64,000 bases of DNA from Candidatus Gillettellia adelgis (GCA_020541285.1 CP047043.1:1116001-1180000), one strand, 5' to 3'. Shown: positions 12,961 to 26,462, counted from the first letter of the stretch. Program-made: numbers and translations. Notes: generated by a model from the sequence alone, not told the origin.

Positions 12961-13671
12961 ATCTTCAGTAGCACTACTGATGTCATATTCCTTATCACTT
13001 ATCTATGAAATAAGATTAGTCATAAGTAAAACAATTAGCACAAAAAGCAACAATACATAGCATCCATGCACACATAGCTATTTCTATCTACTTTTTTATT
13101 AGATCACGATTATATAACCACACTACGTTTAACATTAAATATTTTTTGATCTTAATAAACAATTATTGAGTTTACCTAGTCATAATAATAAAAAAATGTG
13201 CTAACGTATCAACCTATATGCTAAGTAATATAAATTTTATCGGATTAAATGCAAACTATGCAAACGCTTTACACAACTACAAATCGTCACGCACAAGTTT
13301 TTAGCATAATATTCTATGGTTCATCTGAAAGTTATGCTGACTGAAAATACGAACATTCGATCTTGTATCATTATGTAAAAGACAATACAAAGCGATGAAT
13401 GATTCAATGAGAGAATAGATGAACAGAATAATTCTTAAAGAACTGTTAATACTAAACCATAATAAGAACAAGCTGTTGAAGCTATATTAAAGGTAAAGTT
13501 CTAAAATCACCATATTAATATACTACTAAACTATTAAATCGCATTTATATAACCGAGAATTCATACTATATAGATTGACGTGGTATACTATGTATACACT
13601 TGATCAGATAGAAGTTGCCCTGTATTATCGTGGTTGTATGGAAAAATAGATTAAAGATCAGTAAAAATTTA
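12961..13671. other. Spacer with no recognisable gene
   Basis: AT-rich DNA downstream of the rplQ terminator. A short plus-strand open stretch near 13588-13646 (MYTLDQIEVALYYRGCMEK after an ATG) looks slightly protein-like but has no family I recognise. Confidence 0.5.
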
Positions 13672-13703
13672 GCATAAAAACAAAACTCATCTTGTTTTTA
13701 TGC
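13672..13703 (-). terminator. Intrinsic terminator of the alpha operon
   Basis: A perfect 12-bp stem (GCATAAAAACAA with TTGTTTTTATGC, loop of 8) begins 10 bases after the rplQ stop and is followed on the minus strand by TAAATTTTT. It ends the long ribosomal-protein transcription unit. Confidence 0.75.
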
Positions 13704-13713
13704 GTTTATAAAA

Positions 13714-14103
13714 TTATCCTGTAGCTACAACTTCTTTTGAAGATTTAACGCGGTCAACTAGTTCGATATATGCCATCGGTGCGTTATCACCTGCACGAAA
13801 ACCACACTTCATAATACGAGTATAGCCTCCTGCGCGTTTCTCGAAACGCTGACTTAGCTCATTGAAAAGTTTTGCTACAATCTTATTATTGCGAATACGG
13901 GAAAATACTAAACGACGATTAGCAACATTATCATACTTAGAAAGAGTAATTATACGCTCCACAATGCGACGCAACTCTTTTGCTTTTGGCAAAGTTGTCC
14001 TGATAATTTCATAATGAATCACAGAAGCGACCATGTTACGGAACATAGCCTTTCGATGGCTACTATTGCGGTTTAATTTACGACCACTCTTACGATGGCG
14101 CAT
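13714..14103 (-). CDS. rplQ: 50S ribosomal protein L17
   Basis: Large-subunit protein located near the exit side of the ribosome. It is 129 residues (E. coli 127) and begins [20 protein letters not shown], as in E. coli. It is the last gene of the alpha operon, 43 bases after rpoA, and is followed directly by a strong hairpin terminator. Confidence 0.97.
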   Translation of the reverse strand: MRHRKSGRKLNRNSSHRKAMFRNMVASVIHYEIIRTTLPKAKELRRIVERIITLSKYDNVANRRLVFSRIRNNKIVAKLFNELSQRFEKRAGGYTRIMKCGFRAGDNAPMAYIELVDRVKSSKEVVATG

Positions 14104-14146
14104 TACCTTATCCTTTCCTTTTAGTAAAACTTAACCTATGGTCTAG

Positions 14147-15136
14147 TTACTCGTTCACGACGCTTGGCGGTGGCCAATTTTCCAATCGCATCCCTAAAGA
14201 TAAGCCTCGTGCAGCGAGTACGTCTTTAATCTCAGTAAGAGATTTTTTACCTAAATTAGGCGTTTTTAATAACTCAACTTCAGTACGCTGAACCAAAGCA
14301 CCAATGTAGTAAATAGCTTCCGCCTTAAGACAGTTAGCAGAACGAACAGTTAATTCTAGGTCATCAACAGAGCGCAGCAAAATTGGATCAAATTCTGGTT
14401 TCACTTCTTTTACTTCTGGTTGATGTACATCCCGCAGATCAATAAAAGCTTCAAGCTGTTCAGCTAAAATAGTAGCTGCACAACGGATTGCCTCTTCAGG
14501 TTCAATAGTACCATTTGTTTCCATTTCGATAATTAACTTATCCAAGTCAGTACGCTGTTCTACCCGCGCTGCTTCAACATTGTAAGCAATACGCTCTACG
14601 GGGCTAAAACAAGCATCAACTAATAAACGACCGATTTGATGCTCATTTTCTTCCGTATTCATGCGAGCAGAAGCAGGCACATAACCACAGCCACGCTGAA
14701 TCTTAATGCGCATACTGATCACAGCATTTTTATCTGTTAAATGGCAAATAATATGTTGAGGTTTAACGATTTCAACATCACTATTATAAGTAATATCAGA
14801 AGCAGTGACAGGACCAATACCGGATTTTTTCAGGATAAGGATAACTTCATTTTTTCCTTTAACTCTTGCCGCCAACCCCTTGAGGTTCAGTAGGATTTCT
14901 AGAATATCTTCTTGTACTCCTTCTTTCGTGCTATACTCATGTACTACACCATCAATCGCAACTTCAGTCACCGCAAACCCCGGCATAGATGATAACAGAA
15001 TACGGCGAAGTGCGTTACCAAGAGTATGACCAAAGCCACGCTCTAAAGGCTCTAAGGTTACCTTAGCATGTGTTGAACTAATTTGCTCAATATTCACAAG
15101 GCGAGGTTTTAGGAACTCTATTATAGAACTTTGCAT
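14147..15136 (-). CDS. rpoA: RNA polymerase alpha subunit
   Basis: Assembly platform of RNA polymerase and contact point for UP elements and activators. It is 329 residues, identical in length to E. coli. The N-terminal dimerisation domain contains [21 protein letters not shown]. The C-terminal domain keeps [11 protein letters not shown], with the DNA-contacting arginine corresponding to Arg265, so activator and UP-element contact should still be possible. It lies 26 bases after rpsD and 43 before rplQ. Confidence 0.98.
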   Translation of the reverse strand: MQSSIIEFLKPRLVNIEQISSTHAKVTLEPLERGFGHTLGNALRRILLSSMPGFAVTEVAIDGVVHEYSTKEGVQEDILEILLNLKGLAARVKGKNEVILILKKSGIGPVTASDITYNSDVEIVKPQHIICHLTDKNAVISMRIKIQRGCGYVPASARMNTEENEHQIGRLLVDACFSPVERIAYNVEAARVEQRTDLDKLIIEMETNGTIEPEEAIRCAATILAEQLEAFIDLRDVHQPEVKEVKPEFDPILLRSVDDLELTVRSANCLKAEAIYYIGALVQRTEVELLKTPNLGKKSLTEIKDVLAARGLSLGMRLENWPPPSVVNE

Positions 15137-15162
15137 TGTATACTCTCTTTAAAACTTGCGCG

Positions 15163-15783
15163 TTACTTAGAGTAAAGCTCCACGATTAAGTGTTCATTAA
15201 TGTCCGCAGACAGATCAGTGCTTTCTGGAACGCGCGTAAATACACCTTCCATTTTAAACACATCAACTGCTACCCAAGGCGGTTTTTCACGCTGCCCAGC
15301 TAACTCTAAAGAAGCTTTAACGCGAGATTGTTTTTTAGCTTTCTCTCGGATGCTGACCACATCATTCGGAGATACTTGATAAGAAGCAATATTTACAGTA
15401 TTTTTGTTTACCAGGATAGCTTTATGACTAACTAATTGGCGAGATTCTGCACGCGTCGCGCCGAAGCCCATACGATACACAACATTATCTAGACGACTCT
15501 CTAATAATTGTAATAAATTTGCACCAGTATTACCTTTTAGGCGCGCTGCTTCTTTATAGTAATTACGAAATTGACGCTCTAGAACACCATATATACGACG
15601 CACTTTCTGCTTCTCACGTAACTGTATACCATAGTCAGAGAGACGAGGTTTACGTACGCCGTGTTGACCAGGTAATCGATCAATTTTGCATTTTGAATCA
15701 ATTGCTCGAACGCCAGACTTTAGGAAAAGATCTGTACCCTCTCGCCGACTAAGCTTGAGCTTAGGGGTCAAATATCTTGCCAT
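15163..15783 (-). CDS. rpsD: 30S ribosomal protein S4
   Basis: Primary 16S rRNA binder, involved in decoding fidelity; represses the alpha operon in E. coli. The ATG giving [18 protein letters not shown] and 206 residues matches E. coli exactly; the frame extends five codons upstream but without homology. The S4 RNA-binding domain ([20 protein letters not shown]) is intact. Spacing to rpsK is 32 bases. Confidence 0.97.
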   Translation of the reverse strand: MARYLTPKLKLSRREGTDLFLKSGVRAIDSKCKIDRLPGQHGVRKPRLSDYGIQLREKQKVRRIYGVLERQFRNYYKEAARLKGNTGANLLQLLESRLDNVVYRMGFGATRAESRQLVSHKAILVNKNTVNIASYQVSPNDVVSIREKAKKQSRVKASLELAGQREKPPWVAVDVFKMEGVFTRVPESTDLSADINEHLIVELYSK

Positions 15784-15815
15784 TTCTTTCTCCAACAAAC
15801 CGAAAAGCTACGTGG

Positions 15816-16208
<393 letters not shown>

Positions 16209-16222
16209 TCAATCACCCCGGA

Positions 16223-16579
16223 TTACTTCTTAATCGGTTTACGCGGACCTTTACGGGTCCGTGCATTGGTCTTAGTACGTTGACCGCGAACTGGCAGACC
16301 ACGACGATGGCGCAAACCACGATACGTACCGAGATCTATCAAACGCTTAATACTTAAGGTAACTTTGCGACGCAAATCCCCTTCAATCGCAAATTGCACA
16401 ACTGCTTCACGCAGTTGTGCAATTTTCTCATCAGACAACTCGCTGATCTTAATGTTTTCAGCAATATCCATGGAAGCACAGAGAGACTGTGAACGAGTTT
16501 TTCCAATCCCGAAAATCGACGTTAATGCGATTACGGTATGTTTATGATCAGGAACATTAATTCCTGCTATACGAGCCAC
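16223..16579 (-). CDS. rpsM: 30S ribosomal protein S13
   Basis: Head protein forming bridges to the large subunit and touching P-site tRNA with its basic tail. It is 118 residues as in E. coli, starting [20 protein letters not shown]. The basic end [18 protein letters not shown] is complete. First gene of the alpha operon; 143 bases separate it from rpmJ, space enough for an internal control site though no clear promoter is seen. Confidence 0.97.
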   Translation of the reverse strand: MARIAGINVPDHKHTVIALTSIFGIGKTRSQSLCASMDIAENIKISELSDEKIAQLREAVVQFAIEGDLRRKVTLSIKRLIDLGTYRGLRHRRGLPVRGQRTKTNARTRKGPRKPIKK

Positions 16580-16722
16580 TATGCACTCCTATTATCTATA
16601 CAGCAACGTTACTCTAACAACCTATTTTAAGGTGCACAAGCAGTATTGCTGCAACACATAAAGAATTATACGCTCACTCTAGCGAGCTCAACCTGATTTT
16701 GCAAGAAAAATATATTATATAA

Positions 16723-16839
16723 TTAGCCTTGACGCTGCTTGTGCTTTGGCTCATCTCTGCAAATCACACGAATCACACCATTACGTTTAACAACTTTACA
16801 ACTACGACATAATCTCTTAACGGAAGCACGAACTTTCAT
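16723..16839 (-). CDS. rpmJ: 50S ribosomal protein L36
   Basis: Tiny zinc-ribbon protein of the large subunit. The 38-residue product starts [14 protein letters not shown] and ends [10 protein letters not shown], as in E. coli. Cys11, Cys14, Cys27 and His33, the zinc ligands, are all present, so this is the zinc-binding form. It lies 34 bases after secY, its normal place at the end of the spc operon. Confidence 0.97.
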   Translation of the reverse strand: MKVRASVKRLCRSCKVVKRNGVIRVICRDEPKHKQRQG

Positions 16840-16873
16840 TTTTTTATTTTCCGTAACTTTTAAACAAATTTAG

Positions 16874-18205
16874 TTAGTTTTTATAACCTTTTAGATTTGC
16901 TTTTTTTAATGTAGACTCATACTGACTTGACATCATTAGAGTTTGTACTTGAGTAATAAGATCCATGATTACAACCACTACAATAAGCAATGATGTGCCA
17001 CCAAAATAGAATGGTACTTGCATTGCATCACGCATAAACTCCGGGACTAAACAAATAAAAGTAATATATATAGCACCCACAAGCGTTAAGCGCGTCATTA
17101 CTTTATCAATATATTTCATTGTTTGCTCTCCTGGTCGCATACCAGGTAGAAAAGCACCCGACTTCTTTAAATTATCTGCTGTCTCGCGCGGATTAAAAAC
17201 TAATGCTGTGTAGAAGAAACAGAAAAAAATAATTGCCGTTGCATACAGCAATACATAAAGCGGTTGTCCAGGCTGCAAATACAGCGAGATTTTTGTCAAC
17301 CAATTCCAACCAGTACCACCCCCAAACCAAGACACGATAGTGGCTGGGAATAAAATAATACTGGAAGCAAAAATCGCCGGAATAACACCTGCCATATTTA
17401 TCTTTAATGGTAAGTGTGTACTCTGCGCAGCATAAATACGACGACCTTGTTGTCGTTTTGCATAATTCACAACAATATGACGTTGACCACGCTCCATAAA
17501 AACAACAAAAAGAGTAACTGCAAAAACTAATGCTACAACTAAAAGCAACACAAAGAAATGCATATTGCCTTGTCTGGCTTGCTCAAGAGTATTAGCCACT
17601 GCTGGTGGCAGTCCCGCTAAAATACCCGCAAAAATAATAATCGAGATGCCATTGCCGATACCATGCTCAGTAATTTGCTCACCAAGCCACATTAGGAACA
17701 TTGTTCCAGTCACCAGACTCACAACTGCAGTAAAGTAAAATGCAAATCCTAAATTTACAACTAGACCTTGCATACCAGGCATATTCGGTAACCCAGTAGA
17801 GATTCCGATCGATTGGAATATTGCTAATATTAATGTGCCGTAACGGGTATACTGGCTAAGTTTGCGACGACCAGCTTCTCCTTCTTTTTTAATTTCCGCT
17901 AACGTTGGATAAACGACTGTTAATAGCTGGATAATAATTGATGCAGAAATATACGGCATAATACCCAATGCAAAGATAGAAGCGCGACTAAGAGCACCAC
18001 CAGAGAACATGTTAAACATTTCAATAATAGTACCTCTCTGCTGCTCAAGCAACTTAGCAAGTATAGTCACATTAATGCCTGGAATTGGAATAAAAGAGCC
18101 GACACGGAAGACAATCAATGCGCCAATAACAAAAAAACATCTTCGCTTTAACTCACTCAGACCATTTTTGGCGTTTTGAAACTCTAATCCTAATTGCTTA
18201 ACCAT
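16874..18205 (-). CDS. secY: Protein translocase subunit SecY
   Basis: Channel subunit of the Sec translocon in the inner membrane. It is 443 residues, the E. coli length, with about ten hydrophobic segments, including FIPIPGINV near the start of the first periplasmic region and the cytoplasmic loop with [19 protein letters not shown]. The start ATG overlaps the rplO stop by one base (TGATG), so translation is coupled. Its presence fits with the exported Tol-Pal proteins and PBP1B in this window. Confidence 0.98.
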   Translation of the reverse strand: MVKQLGLEFQNAKNGLSELKRRCFFVIGALIVFRVGSFIPIPGINVTILAKLLEQQRGTIIEMFNMFSGGALSRASIFALGIMPYISASIIIQLLTVVYPTLAEIKKEGEAGRRKLSQYTRYGTLILAIFQSIGISTGLPNMPGMQGLVVNLGFAFYFTAVVSLVTGTMFLMWLGEQITEHGIGNGISIIIFAGILAGLPPAVANTLEQARQGNMHFFVLLLVVALVFAVTLFVVFMERGQRHIVVNYAKRQQGRRIYAAQSTHLPLKINMAGVIPAIFASSIILFPATIVSWFGGGTGWNWLTKISLYLQPGQPLYVLLYATAIIFFCFFYTALVFNPRETADNLKKSGAFLPGMRPGEQTMKYIDKVMTRLTLVGAIYITFICLVPEFMRDAMQVPFYFGGTSLLIVVVVIMDLITQVQTLMMSSQYESTLKKANLKGYKN

Positions 18206-18648
18206 CAGTTAACTGATTCCTCAATTTTACCGCCAGCAGCTTTGATAGCAATACGAGCACCTTCAGTAACACGCAAACCTCGGAGGGTAACCGGACGAGA
18301 AATTTTACCAGATAGTATAATTTTTACAAACTCTATCTGGACACCAATAACATTGGCGATTTTTAGTGTATTAATATCAATTATAGTATCTTTTATCATA
18401 GCCAGTTCAGATAGACGTACTTCCGCTGTGATCATGGCTTTGCGTGAAGTAAAACCGAATTTTGGCAAACGACGGTATAAAGGCGTCTGACCCCCTTCAA
18501 AACCACGATGTACACCACTACCAGAACGAGATTTTTGGCCTTTGTGACCACGACCACCGGTTTTACCTAACCCAGAACCAATACCACGACCTATACGCTT
18601 CGATGCATGCTTAGCACCTGATGCCGGAGACAGAGTATTTAAATGCAT
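18205..18648 (-). CDS. rplO: 50S ribosomal protein L15
   Basis: Large-subunit assembly protein. It is 147 residues (E. coli 144); the glycine/lysine-rich N-terminus [20 protein letters not shown] is typical. The stop overlaps the start of secY by one base; rpmD ends three bases upstream. Confidence 0.97.
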   Translation of the reverse strand: MHLNTLSPASGAKHASKRIGRGIGSGLGKTGGRGHKGQKSRSGSGVHRGFEGGQTPLYRRLPKFGFTSRKAMITAEVRLSELAMIKDTIIDINTLKIANVIGVQIEFVKIILSGKISRPVTLRGLRVTEGARIAIKAAGGKIEESVN

Positions 18649-18651
18649 CTG

Positions 18652-18831
18652 TTACTCCTCAATTTTAATCATATAAGAAACACGATTAATCATGCCACGT
18701 AAAGCGGGAGTATCTTGACGCTCTACAGTATGACCAATACGACGCAAACCAAGGCCGCGCAGTGTAGCTTTATGCTTTGGAAGACGGCCAATAGCACCAC
18801 GAATTTGTGTAACTTTGATAGTATGAGTCAT
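18652..18831 (-). CDS. rpmD: 50S ribosomal protein L30
   Basis: Small large-subunit protein. The 59 residues, the E. coli length, begin [20 protein letters not shown] and include [20 protein letters not shown], the conserved core. It sits five bases after rpsE and three before rplO, as in other enterobacteria. Confidence 0.96.
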   Translation of the reverse strand: MTHTIKVTQIRGAIGRLPKHKATLRGLGLRRIGHTVERQDTPALRGMINRVSYMIKIEE

Positions 18832-18836
18832 AGTAA

Positions 18837-19337
18837 TTATCCCAGAATATCTATAACAAATTTACCACGCTTTGCAGCAATCATTTCCGGGGATTTCATA
18901 TTTCCTAGAGCACTAATAGTTGCACGCACAACGTTGATTGGATTGGTGGAACCATAGGTTTTAGCTAATACATTACGCACTCCGACGACCTCGAGCACGG
19001 CACGCATAGCACCACCAGCGATAATTCCAGTACCTTCGGAAGCTGGCTTCATAAATACACAAGAACCTGTATGAACGCCTTTAACGGGATGCTGCAGTGT
19101 ATCTTTATTTAAAGCAACATTTATTATGTTTCGACGAGCTATTTCCATCGCTTTTTGAATTGCAGATGGAACTTCACGCGCTTTACCATACCCAAAACCA
19201 ACACGCCCATTATTGTTACCAACAACGGTCAATGCAGTAAAGCTGAAAATTCGACCACCTTTTACAGTTTTTGAAACGCGATTTACTGAAATCAACTTTT
19301 CCTGTAGTTCACCAGCTTGTTTGTCGATGTAAGCCAC
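18837..19337 (-). CDS. rpsE: 30S ribosomal protein S5
   Basis: Central 30S protein involved in mRNA entry and decoding accuracy. It is 166 residues (E. coli 167). The S5 signature [20 protein letters not shown] and the [15 protein letters not shown] segment are intact. It is in its normal place between rplR and rpmD. Confidence 0.97.
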   Translation of the reverse strand: MAYIDKQAGELQEKLISVNRVSKTVKGGRIFSFTALTVVGNNNGRVGFGYGKAREVPSAIQKAMEIARRNIINVALNKDTLQHPVKGVHTGSCVFMKPASEGTGIIAGGAMRAVLEVVGVRNVLAKTYGSTNPINVVRATISALGNMKSPEMIAAKRGKFVIDILG

Positions 19338-19364
19338 TTTAAACCTCTTCCTTAAACCTCTTAC

Positions 19365-19718
19365 TTAGAACTGAAGGCCAGCTTCACGGGCAGCATCTGC
19401 TAGCGCCTGGACTCGACCATGATACTGAAAACCAGAACGATCAAACGAGACTTTCATAATCCCTTGATTTATCGCTCGTTCAGCTACAACTGTACCTACA
19501 ACTGCTGCTGCATCTTTGTTACCAGAAGACTTTACTTGCTCAGTAATTTTTTTTTCTAAAGTAGAAGCAGCTACAAGAACTTCGGAACCATTTGAAGAAA
19601 TTACCTGTGCGTATATGTGGCGAGGAGTGCGGTGCACTACCAAACGCGTTGCACGAAGTTCTTTAATCTTACAGCGAACACGGGTAGCTCGCCGCATACG
19701 AGCAGACTTCTTGTTCAT
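19365..19718 (-). CDS. rplR: 50S ribosomal protein L18
   Basis: 5S rRNA-binding protein of the central protuberance. It is 117 residues as in E. coli, ending [21 protein letters not shown]. It lies nine bases after rplF and 27 before rpsE. Confidence 0.97.
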   Translation of the reverse strand: MNKKSARMRRATRVRCKIKELRATRLVVHRTPRHIYAQVISSNGSEVLVAASTLEKKITEQVKSSGNKDAAAVVGTVVAERAINQGIMKVSFDRSGFQYHGRVQALADAAREAGLQF

Positions 19719-19727
19719 AGTATTACC

Positions 19728-20261
19728 TTACTTTTTCTTAGCCTCTTTAGTACGCACGAATTCATCGGCGTAACGAACACCCTTCCCTTTGTAAGGGTCA
19801 GGACGACGGTAAGCACGCAGATCTGCGGCAGTCTGACTAATAACCTGCTTATCAGCGCCTGTTAGCAAGATTTCAGTTTGATTAAAGCATTCAGCAGTAA
19901 TGCCTGCTGGAAGCTGATACTTAATTGGGTGCGAATAACCAAGTAATAAAGTCACCACATTGTCCTTAACAGAAGCACGATAACCTACACCTACTAGTTG
20001 AAGCCTCTTATTAAAGCCTTCAGTCACACCAGTAACCATAGCACTTATCAGTGCACGGGCAGTGCCCGCCTGAGCCCAAGCTTTTTCAAAACTTTCATGC
20101 GGGGAAAAATATAGCATACTCGATTTTTGTATAACAGCAACTGCACTATGGATAGTACGCGTTAGCTCGCCGTTCTTACCTTTCACTGAAATAAGCTGAT
20201 TGTTAAGTGTCACTACAACACCGACAGGAATAGCTACGGGCAATTTTGCAACACGAGACAT
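19728..20261 (-). CDS. rplF: 50S ribosomal protein L6
   Basis: Large-subunit protein near the GTPase-associated region. The ATG giving [14 protein letters not shown] yields 177 residues, the E. coli length; 11 extra in-frame codons upstream overlap the ribosome-binding region and have no homology. The C-terminal [16 protein letters not shown] is conserved. It follows rpsH by 17 bases. Confidence 0.97.
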   Translation of the reverse strand: MSRVAKLPVAIPVGVVVTLNNQLISVKGKNGELTRTIHSAVAVIQKSSMLYFSPHESFEKAWAQAGTARALISAMVTGVTEGFNKRLQLVGVGYRASVKDNVVTLLLGYSHPIKYQLPAGITAECFNQTEILLTGADKQVISQTAADLRAYRRPDPYKGKGVRYADEFVRTKEAKKK

Positions 20262-20278
20262 TATTTTCTCCCGATTTA

Positions 20279-20671
20279 TTAAGCTACATAGCAAATAATT
20301 TCACCACCAAGACCAGCTTGACGAGCTTTACGATCAGTCATTACTCCGTGAGAAGTCGATACAATAGCAACACCTAAACCAGCCATCACTTTTGGCAATG
20401 CATCTTTTTTCTTATAGATACGTAAACTTGGACAACTGACACGCTGAATATTTTCTACTACTGCGCTTTTTTGAAAATACTTTAGTAATAGCTCTAAAAC
20501 AGGCTTCGTGCCACCTTCGATTTTTAAATCTTTAATAAAACCCGTTTCCTTTAGCACGATAGCAATCGCTACCTTCAGCTTTGAGGAAGGCATAATAACC
20601 GAAATTTTATTTGCGGCTTGACCGTTCCGAATACGGGTTAGCATATCTGCAATCGGATCTTGCGTGCTCAT
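20279..20671 (-). CDS. rpsH: 30S ribosomal protein S8
   Basis: Binds helix 21 of 16S rRNA and represses the spc operon in E. coli. It is 130 residues, the E. coli length. The C-terminal [20 protein letters not shown] is the S8 signature. Placed between rpsN and rplF as usual. Confidence 0.97.
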   Translation of the reverse strand: MSTQDPIADMLTRIRNGQAANKISVIMPSSKLKVAIAIVLKETGFIKDLKIEGGTKPVLELLLKYFQKSAVVENIQRVSCPSLRIYKKKDALPKVMAGLGVAIVSTSHGVMTDRKARQAGLGGEIICYVA

Positions 20672-20701
20672 CTATCTTTACTCCCGTCATTCACTTAATA
20701 G

Positions 20702-21007
20702 TTACCAACTAGCTTTTCTTAAACCCGGCACTTCACCACGCATAGCAGCTTCACGCAACTTGATACGACTCAACCCGAATTTGCCCACATAACCATGTGG
20801 GCGACCAGTTTGACGGCAGCGTTTACGCTGACGAGATGGACTAGAATCGCGTAGTAGAGTTTGCAATTTTAGAACTGCATTCCAACGATCTGCGTCAGAT
20901 ACGTTCATATTAGAAATCATAGCTTTCAATTCAGCGCGCTTTGCAAAGAACTTTTTAGCTAATTTTACACGTCTAATTTCACGTGCTTTAATTGATTGCT
21001 TAGCCAT
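20702..21007 (-). CDS. rpsN: 30S ribosomal protein S14
   Basis: Head protein of the small subunit. The 101-residue product is the long zinc-free type: it has [13 protein letters not shown] with a single cysteine and no CxxC pairs. It starts [20 protein letters not shown], as in E. coli. It follows rplE by 14 bases. Confidence 0.97.
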   Translation of the reverse strand: MAKQSIKAREIRRVKLAKKFFAKRAELKAMISNMNVSDADRWNAVLKLQTLLRDSSPSRQRKRCRQTGRPHGYVGKFGLSRIKLREAAMRGEVPGLRKASW

Positions 21008-21021
21008 AAATCAACCCTGTC

Positions 21022-21561
21022 TTACTTGCGGAACGGGAAGTTAAAAGCAGCTAACAGCGCATGGCCTTCATCATTATGTATCGCAGTAGTAATGATGGTA
21101 ATATCTAAACCACGCACACGATCGACTGTATCATACTTAATTTCTGGGAAAATAATTTGCTCACGCACACCCATGCTATAGTTACCACGACCATCAAATG
21201 ACTTCACAGATAGACCACGAAAGTCACGGATACGTGGAACAGCAATTATAATTAGGCGCTCAAAAAACTCCCACATATGTTCACCACGTAGAGTTACTTT
21301 GCAACCAATTGGATAACCCTGCCGGATTTTAAATCCTGAAATAGATTTTCGAGCTTTAGTGATGAGCGGCTTTTGACCAGAGATTGCCGTCAAATCGGCT
21401 ACTGCGTTATCTAGCAGTTTTTTATCAGCGATTGCTTCACCCACACCCATGTTTAGGGTGATCTTCTCGATTCGAGGAACTTGCATGACAGAATTATAAT
21501 CAAATTGAGACATCAGTTGTTTGACTACTTTATCTTTATAGTAATCATGCAGTTTCGCCAT
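21022..21561 (-). CDS. rplE: 50S ribosomal protein L5
   Basis: Binds 5S rRNA and contacts P-site tRNA. It is 179 residues as in E. coli. The segment [16 protein letters not shown] is the L5 signature, and the C-terminus ends AAFNFPFRK. It is 14 bases from each neighbour, rplX and rpsN. Confidence 0.97.
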   Translation of the reverse strand: MAKLHDYYKDKVVKQLMSQFDYNSVMQVPRIEKITLNMGVGEAIADKKLLDNAVADLTAISGQKPLITKARKSISGFKIRQGYPIGCKVTLRGEHMWEFFERLIIIAVPRIRDFRGLSVKSFDGRGNYSMGVREQIIFPEIKYDTVDRVRGLDITIITTAIHNDEGHALLAAFNFPFRK

Positions 21562-21575
21562 CGTATTACTCCAAA

Positions 21576-21890
21576 TTACTTAATAGTTTTGCTATTAGAC
21601 TTAAAGAAACGCACTTTTTTTCCATCTTCAAATCTAAAACCTACACGATCAGCCTTGTTAATAGCTGCATTAAAAAGAGCGATATTTGACACGTCAATTT
21701 TCGATTCTTTTTCAAAAATACCGCCTGGTTTGTTGAGAGCTGGAACTGGCTTTTGATGTTTCTTAACCAGATTGATGCCCTCAATAATAATTTTTCCAAC
21801 AGAAAAAACATGTTTTACTTTACCACGTTTACCTTTTTCTTTGCCAGTAATTACAATAACTTCATCTGCACGACGGATCTTTGCTGCCAT
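21576..21890 (-). CDS. rplX: 50S ribosomal protein L24
   Basis: Assembly-initiating 23S rRNA-binding protein near the exit tunnel. It is 104 residues as in E. coli with the KOW motif ([19 protein letters not shown]). It follows rplN by 10 bases. Confidence 0.97.
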   Translation of the reverse strand: MAAKIRRADEVIVITGKEKGKRGKVKHVFSVGKIIIEGINLVKKHQKPVPALNKPGGIFEKESKIDVSNIALFNAAINKADRVGFRFEDGKKVRFFKSNSKTIK

Positions 21891-21900
21891 ACTTTACTCC

Positions 21901-22305
<405 letters not shown>

Positions 22306-22440
22306 CTACATAACCTAAAAGATATTAGGTCGTTAAAACGCACACTTAGTACACAATAGTGTAACACTACTCCTAGTGCATAGGTAAAAAAGTACGTAAT
22401 TTGGTAGATAATCTATTTATTCAATGAAAGTGAGCACTCT

Positions 22441-22497
22441 ATTATAGATACTCTTTATTATAAATACTCTTTTCTACATTATAGATTCTCTTTTTTT
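22441..22497 (-). repeat. Degenerate triple tandem repeat carrying three TATAAT boxes
   Basis: Three units of the form ATTATAGATACTCTTT (plus strand) start at 22441, 22457 and 22478. The first two are 16 and 21 bases long. On the minus strand each contains a perfect TATAAT. The third unit overlaps the rpsQ stop. The position is upstream of rplN, where the spc promoter would be expected, so extra -10 boxes are conceivable; no good -35 box is seen at the right distance. Confidence 0.55.
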
Positions 22498-22733
22498 ACA
22501 ACGCGCACTAATATCCAAGACTTAGTTCTCGAAATTGGACGACATTCACGAATTTCTACTAAATCGCCAACAGCACATTCATTTTGTTCATCATGCACAT
22601 GAAGTTTAGTTGTGCGTTTTATAAACTTCCCATAGATTGGGTGTTTCACTATGCGCGCAATAGCAACAACTATAGATTTTTCCATTTTATTACTAATAAC
22701 ATGTCCTTGTAGACTACGAATAATATTAGTCAT
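22479..22733 (-). CDS. rpsQ: 30S ribosomal protein S17
   Basis: Early-binding 16S rRNA protein. It is 84 residues as in E. coli, with [19 protein letters not shown] at the start and the conserved [20 protein letters not shown]. The start overlaps the rpmC stop by four bases. Last gene of the S10 operon. Confidence 0.97.
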   Translation of the reverse strand: MTNIIRSLQGHVISNKMEKSIVVAIARIVKHPIYGKFIKRTTKLHVHDEQNECAVGDLVEIRECRPISRTKSWILVRVVKKENL

Positions 22734-22924
22734 TTACACACCCGACTTTTAGGCAATAACATTTTAACGCGCGCAATGTTACGACATACTTGTTTTAATA
22801 AGTGAGTTTTTTTTAACTGACCGCTTGCCATCTGAATACGTAAATTCAATTTCTCACGCAATAAGTTCAGTAGTTCAGTATTTAATGCTTCAACATTGTT
22901 GTCGCGTAACTCTTGTACTTTCAT
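22730..22924 (-). CDS. rpmC: 50S ribosomal protein L29
   Basis: Exit-tunnel rim protein. It is 64 residues (E. coli 63), with [20 protein letters not shown] and [10 protein letters not shown] in the expected helical positions. It overlaps rplP by one base and rpsQ by four, so translation is coupled. The end is slightly diverged from E. coli. Confidence 0.96.
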   Translation of the reverse strand: MKVQELRDNNVEALNTELLNLLREKLNLRIQMASGQLKKTHLLKQVCRNIARVKMLLPKSRVCK

Positions 22925-23334
22925 TACATCACCGTCTTAGTTACAAAAATAGTTTTAAACGGCAATTTTGCTGTTGCCAACTTAAATACCTGGCGCGCAA
23001 GATTTTCTGGAACACCGTTTATTTCATAGAGGATTTTTCCAGGCTGGACCCGAGAAACCCAATATTCTACATTACCTTTACCTTTCCCCATACGAACTTC
23101 TAACGGCTTCTTAGTAATCGGTTTGTCTGGAAATACACGGATCCAAATTTTTCCTTGACGTTTAATTGCACGTGTCATGGCGCGTCGAGCTGCCTCGATT
23201 TGCCGCGCAGTCAGATAACCACGATCAATAGCTTTCATACCAAAAGTACCATAGGTAACATTCGTGCCACGCGCCAGACCACGATTCCGACCTTTTTGCA
23301 TTTTGCGAAATTTTGTACGCTTTGGTTGTAACAT
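22924..23334 (-). CDS. rplP: 50S ribosomal protein L16
   Basis: Contacts A-site tRNA near the peptidyl-transferase centre. It is 136 residues as in E. coli, beginning [19 protein letters not shown]. The segment [20 protein letters not shown] is intact. It follows rpsC by 14 bases. Confidence 0.97.
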   Translation of the reverse strand: MLQPKRTKFRKMQKGRNRGLARGTNVTYGTFGMKAIDRGYLTARQIEAARRAMTRAIKRQGKIWIRVFPDKPITKKPLEVRMGKGKGNVEYWVSRVQPGKILYEINGVPENLARQVFKLATAKLPFKTIFVTKTVM

Positions 23335-23348
23335 TGGCGATTCTCTCC

Positions 23349-24047
23349 TTACTTACGGTCTTTACGCTGCTGTTTTTTAGGTTTAGCAGCAGCTGCCGAT
23401 TTTTCAAGTGCAGCCATACCGCCTAGAATCTCACCCTTAAAAATCCATACTTTAACACCGATTACACCATACGTAGTATGCGCTTCAGATTTATTAAAAT
23501 CAATATTTGCACGCAAAGTATGCAATGGAACACGACCCTCGCGATACCATTCGGTACGTGCAATCTCAGTACCGCCAAGGCGACCACTCACCTCCACTTT
23601 AATGCCTTGAGCGCCAAAACGCATGGCATTTTGTACAGCGCGCTTCATGGTACGACGAAACATAACACGACGCTCTAACTGAGCAGTCATACTATCAGCT
23701 ACTAATTTAGCATCAAGCTCTGGTTTACGCACTTCATTAATATTAATTTGCGCTGGCACGCCAGCGATATCTGTAACGACCTTACGTAGTTTTTCAACAT
23801 CTTCACCTTTCTTTCCAATGACTATGCCTGGACGGGCCGTGTGAACAGTTACACGGATGCTCTTCGCAGGACGTTCGATTACGATACGTGATACAAAAGC
23901 CTTCGCTAATTCTTTAGATAGGAACTGACGGACTTTAAAATCGCTGTCTAGATTATCAGCGAATTCTTTTGTATTTGCATACCAAGTAGAATTCCAAGTC
24001 TTGATGATACCAAGGCGAATACCATTCGGATGTACTTTTTGACCCAT
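23349..24047 (-). CDS. rpsC: 30S ribosomal protein S3
   Basis: Forms part of the mRNA entry channel. The ATG giving [20 protein letters not shown] yields 232 residues (E. coli 233); 11 upstream in-frame codons overlap the end of rplV and are not conserved. The KH domain ([17 protein letters not shown]) and the conserved C-terminal [14 protein letters not shown] are present; the lysine-rich tail is complete. Confidence 0.97.
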   Translation of the reverse strand: MGQKVHPNGIRLGIIKTWNSTWYANTKEFADNLDSDFKVRQFLSKELAKAFVSRIVIERPAKSIRVTVHTARPGIVIGKKGEDVEKLRKVVTDIAGVPAQININEVRKPELDAKLVADSMTAQLERRVMFRRTMKRAVQNAMRFGAQGIKVEVSGRLGGTEIARTEWYREGRVPLHTLRANIDFNKSEAHTTYGVIGVKVWIFKGEILGGMAALEKSAAAAKPKKQQRKDRK

Positions 24048-24063
24048 TATTAGTCTCCAACAA

Positions 24064-24396
24064 TCAGCGATCAGACACAACCACAGTAATGTGACTGGTG
24101 CGCTTTAGGATGCGATCTGCACGACCTTTTGCACGTGGCATAATACGCTTTACGCGTGGACCTTCGTCAACAAAAATTCTCTTTACTTTTAAGTCATCAA
24201 TATCAGCAGCGTCGTTATGTTCTGCATTAGCAATAGCAGACTCCAGTACCTTCTGCACCAAACCAGCAGCTTTTTTATTAGTGTAGACCAGTGTTTCTAA
24301 AGCATGCGATACTTTCTTACTACGAATAAGATTTGCAACAAGTCGAACTTTCTGTGCTGAAGAATGAGCATAGCGATGTTTAGCGATAGTTTCCAT
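24064..24396 (-). CDS. rplV: 50S ribosomal protein L22
   Basis: Lines the peptide exit tunnel with a long hairpin. It is 110 residues as in E. coli. The hairpin stretch [20 protein letters not shown] is conserved. It lies between rpsS and rpsC. Confidence 0.97.
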   Translation of the reverse strand: METIAKHRYAHSSAQKVRLVANLIRSKKVSHALETLVYTNKKAAGLVQKVLESAIANAEHNDAADIDDLKVKRIFVDEGPRVKRIMPRAKGRADRILKRTSHITVVVSDR

Positions 24397-24405
24397 CTCT
24401 TCATC

Positions 24406-25529
<1,124 letters not shown>

Positions 25530-25547
25530 TGTTTTAACGCCTCCGAT

Positions 25548-25850
25548 TTACTCTGTGCCGCTGATAAAGTCTAAGCTTTCACCTGGTTTCAAAGTGATAT
25601 AAGCTTTTTTCCAGTCACTACAACGACCAATACGCTGAGCATGACGTTTTATTTTCCCTTTAACTATTAAAGTACGCACGCTTGAAACTTCCACCTCAAA
25701 CAACTTGTTTATTGCGGTTTTTATTTCTGATTTTGTCGTATCAGTAAGCACCTTCATAACGATAGTATTAGTTTTTTCCATTACCATAGATGCTTTTTCA
25801 GAGACATGTGGTGCACGTAAGATTTTTAGTAGACGTTCTTCACAAATCAT
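25548..25850 (-). CDS. rplW: 50S ribosomal protein L23
   Basis: Exit-tunnel protein and docking site for trigger factor and the signal recognition particle. It is 100 residues as in E. coli. The chaperone-contact Glu18 is conserved (APHVSEKA). The start overlaps the rplD stop by four bases. Confidence 0.97.
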   Translation of the reverse strand: MICEERLLKILRAPHVSEKASMVMEKTNTIVMKVLTDTTKSEIKTAINKLFEVEVSSVRTLIVKGKIKRHAQRIGRCSDWKKAYITLKPGESLDFISGTE

Positions 25851-26452
25851 GCCAACATTTCCTCAACCTTCTTGATAGCCTCGGCTGTTATAACTACTTT
25901 ATCGAAAACAATGAGACTGACTGGATCGATACCTGTTACAGCACGGACATCTACCTTATATAAGTTACGAGAAGCTAAAAAAAGATTCTTTTCTAGCTCA
26001 CGAGTTATGATTAATACGTCTTCTAGCACCATCTCTTTTAATTTTTGTATCAGACATTTAGTTTTAGGTGCTGTTAAGAAAAATTTTTCAACAACCAACA
26101 AACGGTTCTGACGCACCAATTCTGACAGAATACTTTTTAACGCGTTACGATACATTTTTTTGTTTACTTTTTGACTATGGTCCTGTGGCTTAGCAGCAAA
26201 AGTTATTCCCCCACCACGCCAAATCGGGCTTCTTATTGAACCTGAACGCGCACGGCCAGTACCTTTTTGACGCCACGGCTTTTTTCCAGAGCCACTCACT
26301 TCAGCACGGGTCTTCTGAGCACGAGTACCTTGACGAGCATCTGCTGCATATGCAACAACAACCTGGTGTACTAGCGATGCATTGAAGTCACGAGAAAAGA
26401 TAGCATCAGAAACAGTCAGTGTGTTTTTCAAGTCTTTTAATACTAATTCCAT
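25847..26452 (-). CDS. rplD: 50S ribosomal protein L4
   Basis: Tunnel-constriction protein and, in E. coli, repressor of the S10 operon. It is 201 residues, the E. coli length. The basic extended loop [20 protein letters not shown] is intact. It lies 10 bases after rplC. Confidence 0.97.
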   Translation of the reverse strand: MELVLKDLKNTLTVSDAIFSRDFNASLVHQVVVAYAADARQGTRAQKTRAEVSGSGKKPWRQKGTGRARSGSIRSPIWRGGGITFAAKPQDHSQKVNKKMYRNALKSILSELVRQNRLLVVEKFFLTAPKTKCLIQKLKEMVLEDVLIITRELEKNLFLASRNLYKVDVRAVTGIDPVSLIVFDKVVITAEAIKKVEEMLA

Positions 26453-26462
26453 TGCTATTTCC

